Assembly (NCBI GenBank): GCA_013348725.1
Contig: CP054689.1
Coordinates: 1,786,501-1,850,500, forward strand
Length of the DNA stretch: 64,000 nt
DNA from: Ectothiorhodospiraceae bacterium 2226
GTDB taxonomy: Bacteria > Pseudomonadota > Gammaproteobacteria > GCA-013348725
Reading direction: 5' to 3'
Shown: positions 13,424-20,416 of the stretch, in pieces
Layout: the number at the start of each line of letters is the position of its first letter
How positions within the stretch are numbered: the stretch's first letter is position 1
The notes under the pieces: model-generated
Told to the model about the DNA's origin: nothing
Seen by the model: the letters and a program-made list of their open reading frames with translations, nothing else
Database searches by the model: none
Made by a program: the position numbers and the translations under genes

Positions 13424-14173
13424 ATGCACCCATTGCCAAGAAATCTGGTCGACCGGTTCGCGGAATCTTTTGCTGGAAATCGCGTTGGTTTTTCTGCGAA
13501 AGAGATCACGAATTACTTCACGCGGTATTCCAATTTAGTGAAGCCATATGACCATTACGGTATGAATCCAACGAGGAAGCAGCTATTTATTGAAAGCGCA
13601 TACTCGCTAAATCCAAAACAGCAATACTACGCTTTAAATGACCTTACTTGGGACGAAAAACCGTCCCGGTATGACTACCCGAATAACGAATCTCGCATCG
13701 AATTGCGTCAGCAATTACATACCTTCATTTCTCCAGATCCGGTAGGAATCAGGTTTTCTCAAATCAGAGAAACGGCGTTCCGTGAGGATTGGGCTACCTG
13801 CATTACTAGGTTGCAACATGATCCAGCCTCAGCAATAACGGCCGCTAGAACTCTTCTAGAAACGCTATTAAAAACAATAGTTACCGAGCGTGGGTCAGTC
13901 CCCGACGGATCTGGTGATCTCGGTCGGCTGATGAAGCAAGCTCAAGACGCAGTAGGCTTTGACCGGGGGCAGGAGCAACCAACACATCAAATAATTAGCG
14001 GGTTGGTTAGCGTCGTCAATGGCTTGGCCACCATTAGCAACAAAGCGGGCGATCGTCATGGGTTGGTTGCAGGGCAAAGCATTGATGATCCCGGTTTAGC
14101 TCAATTGGCGGTGCATGCAGCGGGAACGGTTGGCGTCGCGTTTATTGAGCTTCATTTACTGGGTGCGGCGTGA
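13424..14173 (+). CDS. abortive-infection (Abi_C-like) HEPN-type protein
   Basis: This is a 249-residue protein from ATG 13424; the frame is open to GTG 13358. The C-terminal half has the layout of the Abi_C domain: AARTLLETLLKTIVTERG, then GDLGRLMKQAQDAVGF, and the end QIISGLVSVVNGLATI followed by SNKAGDRHG. Abi_C proteins usually have RNK-x-G-D-x-HG at that point, a HEPN-type RNase motif; here serine replaces the arginine. The N-terminal half is unrecognised. The likely role is phage defence by toxicity on infection. It leads a run of plus-strand genes of visibly lower GC than the surroundings, a sign of horizontal acquisition. Confidence 0.7.
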   Translation: MHPLPRNLVDRFAESFAGNRVGFSAKEITNYFTRYSNLVKPYDHYGMNPTRKQLFIESAYSLNPKQQYYALNDLTWDEKPSRYDYPNNESRIELRQQLHTFISPDPVGIRFSQIRETAFREDWATCITRLQHDPASAITAARTLLETLLKTIVTERGSVPDGSGDLGRLMKQAQDAVGFDRGQEQPTHQIISGLVSVVNGLATISNKAGDRHGLVAGQSIDDPGLAQLAVHAAGTVGVAFIELHLLGAA

Positions 14174-14179
14174 AGTCAC

Positions 14180-14245
14180 GCCCGACCAGGCCCTCCAGCG
14201 GACGCAGTCGCTAACGCGTCTGCTCCGCTGAAGACAACGCTAGAT
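14180..14245 (+). other. attC-like recombination site (degenerate), 66 bases
   Basis: The site runs from GCCCGAC (one mismatch from RYYYAAC) to GCTAGAT (one mismatch from GTTRRRY). Between them are arms CAGCGGA (14196-14202) and TCCGCTG (14224-14230). An inner stem GCAG/CTGC follows, with one unpaired C at 14203, like the extrahelical base of attC hairpins. It starts 7 bases after one stop and ends 9 bases before the next GTG start, which is where a cassette boundary would lie. No integrase gene is in the window. Confidence 0.4.
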
Positions 14246-14254
14246 CTACCGAAA

Positions 14255-14788
14255 GTGCACTCCGAGTCTTTCTACTGGAAGGAGCCACTACTTCAAGCGG
14301 CCGAGTACTTGCGCCGCTTCCGGATTACGGAGCAAACGCGTGAGTCCACTTTCGTGCGTCTTGAGAAGGAGCTTTTCTTAGGCTTCTACTCAGTACGGCG
14401 GGCGCTTGAGTCCATCACCATATCGGACAAGACTCGGAACCTCGTCTACCCATTAATTTGGCACCCCGCGATCAGAGCCGTTGATGCGTGGAACAGCCAT
14501 AGAGTCGAGAAGAACTACGACCTCGAACAGTCGCATCGAGAGATCAGAGACATCGGGTTCATCTGCAATCAATTCATTCATAGTCTCGCGTTCGCTCCGG
14601 TCGCGGGGGGCTGCGATAAGCTTGCAGGATTCTATGTTGCATCCGATCGAGCGAGCCGGAAGCGCTGCTACTTCGTAACCATTGAACATGTCATCAGTAT
14701 CTTTCGCACAGTGGGTCGCGATTATCCCTCCTCGATGAGGATGAGACGGGACCGTTTAACAGGAGCACCGGACGTCTCGGCATGGTAA
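14255..14788 (+). CDS. hypothetical protein with degenerate HEPN-like motif
   Basis: This is a 177-residue soluble, mostly helical protein from GTG 14255, the first start after the attC-like site. No family is named with confidence. A HEPN-like position can be seen at CNQFIHS (about residues 106-112), matching RNKMAHA of the next gene except that the arginine is cysteine. The later part reads AGFYVASDRASRKRCYFVTI, then VISIFRTVGRDYP. It sits between the Abi_C-like gene and a HEPN gene, so a defence-related role is inferred from context only. Confidence 0.55.
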   Translation: MHSESFYWKEPLLQAAEYLRRFRITEQTRESTFVRLEKELFLGFYSVRRALESITISDKTRNLVYPLIWHPAIRAVDAWNSHRVEKNYDLEQSHREIRDIGFICNQFIHSLAFAPVAGGCDKLAGFYVASDRASRKRCYFVTIEHVISIFRTVGRDYPSSMRMRRDRLTGAPDVSAW

Positions 14789-14879
14789 ACAAACCAAAAA
14801 ATCCAAGCGGACTCCGGGGGGAAACTCCAGGGCGTCCTAAAGGTAGATCGGCCCGCAGCCGCTCGATGTATCGTTAGCC
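14784..14879 (+). other. second attC-like gap, weak
   Basis: This 96-base gap ends in GTTAGCC (14873-14879), one base before the ATG of the next gene. Arms AGCGG (14806-14810) and CCGCT (14859-14863), plus CGGG/CCCG inside them, form a hairpin. The left core, GGTAAAC overlapping the TAA stop, has two mismatches to the complement of GTTAGCC. Placement is right for a gene-cassette boundary; the sequence match is weak. Confidence 0.3.
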
Positions 14880-14880
14880 T

Positions 14881-15381
14881 ATGCAAAGCGCACGAGCAAG
14901 CGATTTATACGAGCGATACAAGACTCTGCTTCCGCGGACAAAGGATCTGACGCTCGTTCTGCTGAAAGGGCATCTACTCATAGAGGAGCAGCTAATCGCC
15001 TTCATTAGGGTCAGCTGCGAGCGCCCAAGCGAGCTAGAAGGCTTACGGCTTAACTTCGCGCAAAAAGTGGGGCTAGCCCGCGCATTGGGTGCGCACTCAC
15101 TGCCTGCGCATGTCTGGCAGTTTACAAAGAGCATCAATGCACTTCGGAATAAAATGGCTCACGCGCTAGAAGTGCCAAATATTTCCGCAGATGTTGATGC
15201 GGTACTGAAGAGTTACTACCAAGAGGAGTTCGAGCCTCTAGAAAGCCAACAAAGACGGTCAACCATCCTTCGTCAAACCATTGGTATCACATGTGCGCTC
15301 ATATCCGGGTACACGAGAGAGCGCGCACGTACGAAATCATATGCGAAGGCGGAAAAAGTTCGATTTGGCGGACGCTCTTGA
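14881..15381 (+). CDS. HEPN-domain protein
   Basis: This is a 166-residue helical protein from ATG 14881. The first 125 residues look like a compact HEPN four-helix unit: LKGHLLIEEQLIAFI, FAQKVGLARALG, and the motif ALRNKMAHALE, giving R-x4-H. HEPN proteins with this motif are typically metal-independent RNases acting as toxins or defence effectors. The C-terminus is basic. The next gene starts only 30 bases downstream, so the two are probably one operon or one cassette. No antitoxin of the MNT type is adjacent. Confidence 0.65.
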   Translation: MQSARASDLYERYKTLLPRTKDLTLVLLKGHLLIEEQLIAFIRVSCERPSELEGLRLNFAQKVGLARALGAHSLPAHVWQFTKSINALRNKMAHALEVPNISADVDAVLKSYYQEEFEPLESQQRRSTILRQTIGITCALISGYTRERARTKSYAKAEKVRFGGRS

Positions 15382-15411
15382 ATCGCGCTTTGAAGCGGAC
15401 AGGAAGTGTGG

Positions 15412-16401
15412 ATGAGCATAGATCTGTTTCTAAGGTGTAAGCGTTCTCCTAGGATAGGAGAAATTGAAAGAGTCATCCTTCCTCTCGGGTGGGTTAAGCA
15501 ACAACATTGCTCTGATCGTGAAGAGCGTATCTATCGGTGGTTTCATACCGAAAATTACGAATCTATTAGAGGGTGTTGGCTGTTTATTCGGAGGGCGGGC
15601 GAATCGGACCCAAAGTTCACTAAGCTCGTATTTCATGCTTATTCAAATGCGGGCAGGAGTCATGAAGACTACGCTGCGCAGAATGGCGTCATAAAGGCGC
15701 TCCGGAAGGCATTCGGTGGCGGTATCTACAACCCTCAGGAAGGAAAGCAATCATATTTGGTGAACGACATTCCCAAGCTCTCCCCGGCGGAAAAAGCTTG
15801 CGGATTTAAATATATCGATTTCCAGCACAATCTTAACAGAGCGTCGTTGGCGCTGTCTGATATATCGGAGAAGCTGGGCTGGGATCCAACTCTGAATATT
15901 GGGCTTATAAGGAACAATACGCTCCTCCCATTCGTAGTGGCTAGCTTGGAATCATTTTTTAAAGAATTTTTCATTGCGTACGTAGAGACACATCCAAATG
16001 TTCAAGAAAAGATTTATGAAAAGAAAAGCAAAATTGAATATGCTGAGCTTAAAAAGCTGTTAAGCGGTGAAAAAACGATAGCGCAGCATGAAGCAGACAA
16101 TTATACATTTCAGAATCTTTACTCCGCCAGTAATGCGTACAAGACCTATGTCGGGGTAGATATCTTTAAGGTCCTAGACAGAAGAAAAAAATCTGGCACT
16201 AAAGTGCGAGTGGTAAGGGACGTAATAATGGAAATGCTGGATCTGCGGCATCGGATCATCCATGCGGCGCACCTCGAGACTAGCTTAGATAGAGAAAGGA
16301 TGCTGATCTACATTTCTTATACTAGGAAGGCTGGTCAGTTGTTTGTTGATGCCTTCTTGAGCGAACGACAGTTCAGGATAGATTTAGATGAATGGGTCTA
16401 G
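15412..16401 (+). CDS. large HEPN-motif protein
   Basis: This is a 329-residue protein from ATG 15412, chosen over GTG 15406 because aggaag lies 6 bases upstream of it. The first 120 residues are an unrecognised domain. Residues about 160-320 are helical, with LPFVVASLESFFKEFFIAYV and then VIMEMLDLRHRIIHAAHLE, an R-x4-H HEPN RNase motif in the form common in RiboL-PSP-type HEPN proteins. It is the most AT-rich gene of the window. Pairing with the preceding HEPN gene suggests a two-component defence or toxin module; function is inferred. Confidence 0.65.
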   Translation: MSIDLFLRCKRSPRIGEIERVILPLGWVKQQHCSDREERIYRWFHTENYESIRGCWLFIRRAGESDPKFTKLVFHAYSNAGRSHEDYAAQNGVIKALRKAFGGGIYNPQEGKQSYLVNDIPKLSPAEKACGFKYIDFQHNLNRASLALSDISEKLGWDPTLNIGLIRNNTLLPFVVASLESFFKEFFIAYVETHPNVQEKIYEKKSKIEYAELKKLLSGEKTIAQHEADNYTFQNLYSASNAYKTYVGVDIFKVLDRRKKSGTKVRVVRDVIMEMLDLRHRIIHAAHLETSLDRERMLIYISYTRKAGQLFVDAFLSERQFRIDLDEWV

Positions 16402-16551
16402 AAATCGCGAACAGTCGTGTAAAAACGAGAAAAAAGCAGACGCTACCCTTTTCCTCTAGCGTAGGTCGGTGAGAACCGGGCAGCTGCCGTGTCGAGGCTA
16501 GCCTAATTGAGCATGAGCCTTTGACTTCACGCGTAAGTGTGAGGCAGCCAT

Positions 16552-16599
16552 AAGAGAACAGGCCAGCCCGAATCAAAGAGAACAGGCCGGCCCGAATTT
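16552..16599 (+). repeat. two 24-base tandem repeats
   Basis: Two adjacent copies of aagagaacaggccrgcccga plus four bases lie just downstream of the minus-strand HTH gene's stop. They differ at few positions. Their role is unknown; they may only be a local duplication. Confidence 0.7.
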
Positions 16600-17236
16600 A
16601 TTCGGCTCTCTCTGCTTTTCGAGTAGCGGTGCGTTTCTTTACCGCCCTTGAGTCAGGCGCGTTCGTTGTCTTGACAACTGCGGCAGCCAACTTTTTGGCT
16701 TTTTTGGCTCCAATGATATTGAGCGCCAACCGTTCCTGCCGTAGCTGTTGAAGCTCAAAATTCAGCTTGAATGCTGCGGCCGATACCTCCTTCAACGGTC
16801 TGAGCAGAAGGTCCTTCTTCATTACCGCTGTCTTGGTGTATGTCTCTGCCCAATCGACAACCTCGACCAAGTGCCAGAGCGCTACTGCCTCGCTGGCATG
16901 TACAGGCCTCGGAAACTCTGCTTTTGACAAGACATATTTGCGCACCATTTGGCGTGACACTCCAAGCACGTCAGCAATCTCCCCCATGCCGACAAGGTCG
17001 GGACTTACTTCAGCAATGTTCGCTTGGGGAATTGCCTTCCTGACATCTTCAATGGCAGAACCGATCGCCTCGACTGCGTCGGAAGCTTCCCGGTCAAACG
17101 CAAGAGAAATCAGGCCGATTTGGCCAACTCCTATCAGCGCATCACTGCACCCAGCCTCATACAATGCATCCAGAAACTGCTCTGGGTTCTTTCCGGGTTT
17201 CGGAAGCGAGAAGGTGATCGTAAATTGATAGTTCAT
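16598..17236 (-). CDS. HTH-domain antitoxin-like protein
   Basis: This is a 212-residue protein with a helix-turn-helix at about residues 81-104 (LVGMGEIADVLGVSRQMVRK), of the kind that binds DNA as an autorepressor. The N-terminal part begins YQFTITFSLP and probably forms a small alpha/beta domain. The C-terminus is a lysine/arginine-rich, coiled-coil-like tail. ATG 17236 overlaps the stop of the upstream 84-residue HicA-like gene (ATGA), so the two are co-translated. I interpret it as the antitoxin and repressor of that pair. Confidence 0.65.
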   Translation of the reverse strand: MNYQFTITFSLPKPGKNPEQFLDALYEAGCSDALIGVGQIGLISLAFDREASDAVEAIGSAIEDVRKAIPQANIAEVSPDLVGMGEIADVLGVSRQMVRKYVLSKAEFPRPVHASEAVALWHLVEVVDWAETYTKTAVMKKDLLLRPLKEVSAAAFKLNFELQQLRQERLALNIIGAKKAKKLAAAVVKTTNAPDSRAVKKRTATRKAERAE

Positions 17237-17487
17237 TTCTCTTCGCCTCTATTGGCGTGAAGGCACCCGTCGACGACGCGGCACATCTGCTTGGCGAAAC
17301 TCGAAGGGTTCTTGGGGGTCGACCAGATCGACAGCTGGCAAAAGGTCCCGCAGCGACAAGCGGAATCATTTCTGGGGCATCGAAGGATGCCCCAGGCATG
17401 CCCCCGGCGTTTGGTGAATTTCCATCCCACCGACTCTGCGTGCTGCACGGCGCGCTCGATGTCCTTGTCTGGATGCTTCGGCCTCAA
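17233..17487 (-). CDS. HicA-like toxin
   Basis: This is an 84-residue protein read from TTG 17487, supported by GGAGG eight bases upstream and the absence of another start. It begins RPKHPDKDIERAVQHAESVG and continues with the RGHAWGILRCP segment, resembling the GSHH/GH strand of HicA toxins (dsRBD-like mRNA interferases). A cysteine group follows (ACRCGTFC), then SIWSTPKNP. It is typically found with an HTH partner, as here. The toxin assignment is by family resemblance and gene order. Confidence 0.6.
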   Translation of the reverse strand: MRPKHPDKDIERAVQHAESVGWKFTKRRGHAWGILRCPRNDSACRCGTFCQLSIWSTPKNPSSFAKQMCRVVDGCLHANRGEEK

Positions 17488-17628
17488 CGCGCTTTCCTCC
17501 AGACTAGGTGGCGCCTACAGGGGTTGTCAAATGACAACTCATTCTAGCCTGCTAGGGCCACCTCGCTCAACCCCGGCGGCGCAATACGGGATATCTCGCT
17601 GCCCAGTCAATAGGTTAGGCAGGCGGAA

Positions 17629-17767
17629 TAATCGGGGACAGACCCTGAGGTTTCCCCACATCTTTTCGCTTCTAAGCCGCGTTAACAAGCAGATTCCGTA
17701 ACCGGCGCGCTGCATCCGGGATCTCATAATCGGGGACACATAATCGGGGACAGACCCCGGTTTTTCC
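17629..17767. repeat. REP-type repeats left of the RAYT gene
   Basis: Copies of taatcggggacagacccc occur at 17629-17660 (degenerate end), 17726-17740 (short) and 17741-17767 (followed by ggtttttcc). They match, inverted, the right-hand sequence at 18548-18559 joined to 19841-19875. Such repeats flank REP-associated tyrosine transposase genes. Nothing else is seen in 17488-17769. Confidence 0.7.
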
Positions 17768-17769
17768 TT

Positions 17770-18462
17770 CTACGCCCCTTCCTTCCTCGGCCGCCCTGGC
17801 TTTCCCGGGGCGACGCGCCGCTTCACCATCCGGGCGATCTCTGCTTTGAACTGCTCGTTGCCGAGCACGTAGCCGCTGTTTGTGGCGGCGCGGATCTGGT
17901 CGATTAGCGTCGGCTCCATGTGGGCGCGGAACAGCTCTCGGTAGGCCGCCAAGCGCCTCGGCTTGGTTCTGCCAAGGCGCGTGTAGTCGGGGTGCGGGGA
18001 GATGAGGGGGGAGGGCTCTCCCTGGCCATTGGTCCGATAGCTGGACCACGGATAGTCGGCGGGATGATCGACCATGCAGGCCCGGACCGGGTTGAGCTCG
18101 ATGTAGCGTTGGCAGGTCAGCAGGTATTGATCACTCTGGGCGAGACAGGAGCGGAAGCGGCCTTCCCACAGGGTGCCGCTGCGCCGATAGGTCCGATTGA
18201 CGTACTGGACGTAACGCTGCCCCAGGTGCTTCATCAGCAGCGCGACGCTGTCGGCCCGCTCGGGCGTTAGCAGCAGGTGTACGTGGTTGGTCATGAGGAC
18301 GTAGGCGTGGACCTGGCAACCCTGCTTCAGAGCCTGCTCCTTCAGCACGTCCAGATAGACGCGGTAATCGGCGTCGGCGTAGAAGCAGGGCGTGCGGTTG
18401 TTTCCCCGCTGGATGATGTGCCAGGGGATGCCTGGTATGGCGATTCGGGCTTGACGGGGCAT
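17770..18462 (-). CDS. REP-associated tyrosine transposase (Y1_Tnp, IS200-like)
   Basis: This is a 230-residue single-strand DNA transposase. The frame runs further upstream into the IS3 element, so the family start MPRQARIAIPGIPWHI at 18462 is used. The HUH pair is in MTNHVHLLLTPE, and the candidate catalytic tyrosine is in the LGQRYVQYVNRTY region. GTLWEGRFRS and YIELNPVRA follow, both characteristic of RAYT proteins. It would mobilise or maintain the flanking REP-type repeats. The coding region is intact, but the insertion 97 bases upstream may have changed its promoter. Confidence 0.88.
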   Translation of the reverse strand: MPRQARIAIPGIPWHIIQRGNNRTPCFYADADYRVYLDVLKEQALKQGCQVHAYVLMTNHVHLLLTPERADSVALLMKHLGQRYVQYVNRTYRRSGTLWEGRFRSCLAQSDQYLLTCQRYIELNPVRACMVDHPADYPWSSYRTNGQGEPSPLISPHPDYTRLGRTKPRRLAAYRELFRAHMEPTLIDQIRAATNSGYVLGNEQFKAEIARMVKRRVAPGKPGRPRKEGA

Positions 18463-18590
18463 TGAGTGCCCTCTTGTCGTTCGGGTTGCGTACGAAATCC
18501 TACCAGAGGCGGTACCCGTTTGGGCGCGCGAGCGCGGTGAACGATCGGAAACCGGGGTCTGAGCTAACCCGGATTCCTCGGACAGGTTAA

Positions 18591-19454
18591 TTAAGCATTT
18601 CGCCATTCGCCATCAACTTCCTCCGGCGTGCGATAGCCCAGAGTCTGGTGCAATCGCTGCCGGTTATAGTACACCTCGATGTAGTCGAAGATCGCGGCCT
18701 TGGCATAGTCCCGCGTCGGGAAGTCGCGGTGGTGCACGAGCTCGTTCTTTAGGCTCGAGAAGAAACTCTCCGCGACCGCATTGTCGTAAGCGCTCTTGCG
18801 ACCACTCATGCTGGGAAGGGCGCCCGCTGCTTGTAAGCGATCCCGATACATAGCGGCGCTGTAGGTGGCTCCGCGGTCCGTGTGGTGGATGAGGCCCGGT
18901 GGGGGCGCCCGGTGCGCGAGCGCCATGTTCAACGCAGCTAGAGCGAGATCTTTGTCCGGACGCGTTCCCATCGCCCAGCCCACCACTTTGCGGGAGTAGA
19001 GGTCGAGCAGCACCGCGAGGTTGAGCCACCCCTCCCGGGTGCGGATGAAGGTGATATCCCCGACCCACGCACGATTGGGCGCCGACGCGAGGAAACGACG
19101 CTCCAGTCTATCGGGCGCCGCCAGAGGTGTCTGGTGGTGCTCGATGATCACCCGAAAGCGGCGCTTGCGGTTGGCTTCGATGCCATCGCGCTTCCTCAGC
19201 CGCGCCACACGGTGCTTGCCACAGGGGACGCCTTCGCGGCGTAGAACATGCCAAGTCTTGAGCGCGCCGCACGCCTGTCGGTGTTCACGGTGGATGCGGC
19301 GGATCTCGATCAGGAGGGCGGCATCAGACTGCGCGCGGGCGCTAGTCCCGCGCCCCTGCCAAGCATAAAAGCCGCTGCGCGAGACCTGTAGGGCACGGCA
19401 CAATGAGGCCAAGGAGTACTGCGAGCGCGACACTGCGATGTAGGCGTACTTCAC
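18591..19454 (-). CDS. IS3-family transposase OrfB (DDE integrase core)
   Basis: This is a 287-residue rve-type catalytic half from GTG 19454, probably made mainly as an OrfAB fusion by -1 frameshifting. The acidic triad is in WVGDITFIRTREG, HHTDRGATYSA and NAVAESFFSSLKNE. An HTH_21-type segment (EIRRIHREHRQACGALKTWH) precedes it. The end YNRQRLHQTLGYRTPEEV is the standard IS3 tail. The gene looks intact, so the element may still be active. Confidence 0.92.
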   Translation of the reverse strand: MKYAYIAVSRSQYSLASLCRALQVSRSGFYAWQGRGTSARAQSDAALLIEIRRIHREHRQACGALKTWHVLRREGVPCGKHRVARLRKRDGIEANRKRRFRVIIEHHQTPLAAPDRLERRFLASAPNRAWVGDITFIRTREGWLNLAVLLDLYSRKVVGWAMGTRPDKDLALAALNMALAHRAPPPGLIHHTDRGATYSAAMYRDRLQAAGALPSMSGRKSAYDNAVAESFFSSLKNELVHHRDFPTRDYAKAAIFDYIEVYYNRQRLHQTLGYRTPEEVDGEWRNA

Positions 19455-19780
19455 GTCAGATCCTTCGCGAAGTACGCCGCAGCTTTTTTTAAGATGTCGC
19501 GCTCCTCGGTGACCCGCTTGAGCTCTCGGCGCAGGCGTTCGATTTCGCTCTGCTCGTCAAGGGGCTTGCGGCCTGGTCCACGGAAAGCGCGATCTGTTCC
19601 AGCGACGTCGAGCTGCTCCCTCCATTTATAAAGCTGGTTGCGCGCGACTCCCAGTTCCAGCGCGAGCTGGGTCGCTGGCTTCTGGCCAAGCTCCAATAGG
19701 CGTACTGCTTCGAGCTTGAACTCTTTCGTATACCGGGTGCGCAGGCGCTCCGGATTCACCTTATTCTTCTTCGTTCCCAT
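19451..19780 (-). CDS. IS3-family transposase OrfA (HTH)
   Basis: This is a 109-residue DNA-binding subunit with an HTH_Tnp_1 segment (RYTKEFKLEAVRLLELGQ; ELGVARNQLYKWREQL) that recognises the element ends. A leucine-zipper-like stretch (IERLRRELKRVTEERDILKK) for multimerisation with OrfAB follows. A run of seven A then G (19493-19500 on the complement) lies in the ILKKA codons and is the usual IS3 -1 slippery site. The OrfB frame is open from there. Confidence 0.92.
   Translation of the reverse strand: MGTKKNKVNPERLRTRYTKEFKLEAVRLLELGQKPATQLALELGVARNQLYKWREQLDVAGTDRAFRGPGRKPLDEQSEIERLRRELKRVTEERDILKKAAAYFAKDLT
19493..19500 (-). promoter_or_regulatory. programmed -1 frameshift site (A7G) of the IS3 element
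   Basis: On the coding strand the sequence reads TTAAAAAAAGC. Slipping back one base at A-AAA-AAG puts the ribosome into the OrfB frame, which has no stop between here and the OrfB start. This is the standard way the active OrfAB transposase is made in this family. Confidence 0.7.
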
Positions 19781-19890
19781 CGGACACCTCCTGAGGTATT
19801 GTCTACCTTCAAAAGTGTCCGAGAAAAGCGGGTTAGCTCAGTCTGTCCCCGGTTTTGTGTCCCCGGTTTTGCGGCAATGTGCGGGACGCC

Positions 19891-19917
19891 TGTCGATTTC
19901 CGATCCACCGGTTCGTC
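19891..19917 (+). promoter_or_regulatory. ECF42-type promoter candidate
   Basis: TGTCGA at 19891-19896 and CGTC at 19914-19917 are separated by 17 bases and lie about 70 bases upstream of the first DGPF gene. From memory, ECF42 sigma factors recognise TGTCGA (-35) and CGA/TC (-10) ahead of DGPF genes. Both elements fit, and the cognate sigma gene closes the cluster. Confidence 0.6.
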
Positions 19918-19987
19918 GTAGGCGTAGGAGCACGTAAATCGGCAGCGCGTAAGGCGCTGACGCGGCGACTCAAGAGGAGTATCGGAC

Positions 19988-20416
19988 ATGCGCTTCATCA
20001 TCATGGTCAAGGCCACCGCGGACTCAGAGGCGGGGGTGATGCCGCCCGAGGCGCTGATCGCCGACATGGCCCGCTATCACGAGGCGCTGGCGCGCGCCGG
20101 GGTGCTGCTGGACGGCTCGGGCCTGCGGCCCAGCGCGCAGGGTTGGCGGGTGCGCTACGCGGGCGAGCGGCGTACCGTAGTCGATGGGCCATTCACCGAG
20201 ATCAAGGAGCTGATCGCGGGCTACACGCTAATCGAAGTGGGCTCGCGCGAGGAGGCCCTGGAGTGGTCGCGGCGCTTCCCCAACCCCGCGATCGACGGCG
20301 GCGCGGCGGAGATCGAGGTGCGGCGGCTGTACGAACTGGAGGATTTCGGCGACAGCGCGGCGGTGGAGCGCCACCGGGCGCTGGCGCGCGAACTGGAACA
20401 AGGAGGTGCGGCATGA
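19988..20416 (+). CDS. DGPF/YCII-family protein (ECF42-associated)
   Basis: This is a 142-residue dimeric alpha+beta-barrel type protein. It opens MRFIIMVKATADSEAG and carries the signature VVDGPFTEIKELIAGYTLIE, which defines the DGPF subset of the YCII family. Biochemical function is unknown for the family. DGPF genes are conserved targets of ECF42 sigma factors, and the sigma gene ends this cluster. The stop overlaps the ATG of the next gene (ATGA), so they are co-translated. The start is preceded by aagaggagt. Confidence 0.88.
   Translation: MRFIIMVKATADSEAGVMPPEALIADMARYHEALARAGVLLDGSGLRPSAQGWRVRYAGERRTVVDGPFTEIKELIAGYTLIEVGSREEALEWSRRFPNPAIDGGAAEIEVRRLYELEDFGDSAAVERHRALARELEQGGAA

Larger units (their letters stand above)
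18560..19840 (-). mobile_element. IS3-family insertion sequence, complete
   Basis: The 1281-base element begins tgagctaacccggattcctc and ends with the inverted match (gagaaaagcgggttagctca). The inverted repeats extend for about 25 bases with a few mismatches, with TG...CA tips. The 3-bp target duplication GTC is present at 18557-18559 and 19841-19843, as expected for IS3 transposition. It carries orfA and orfB overlapping in the -1 frame. Confidence 0.9.
17741..19875 (-). mobile_element. RAYT/REP element interrupted by an IS3-family insertion
   Basis: The element is a Y1-type transposase gene bounded by inverted GGGGACAGACCCCGG / CCGGGGTCTGTCCCC palindromes. The right-hand palindrome is cut after ccggggtc (18559) and resumes at 19844 (tgtccccgg), with the IS3-family element 18560-19840 between. 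Removing the insertion restores the palindrome. Confidence 0.7.

Noticed and set aside
13994-14100. Calling the Abi_C-like protein a proven RNase toxin
   Set aside because: The motif arginine is replaced by serine, so catalytic function cannot be assumed.
16501-16545. GCCTAAT...GTGAGGC pair after the HEPN gene
   Set aside because: Only 45 bases long, with no proper paired arms; too short and unstructured for an attC site.
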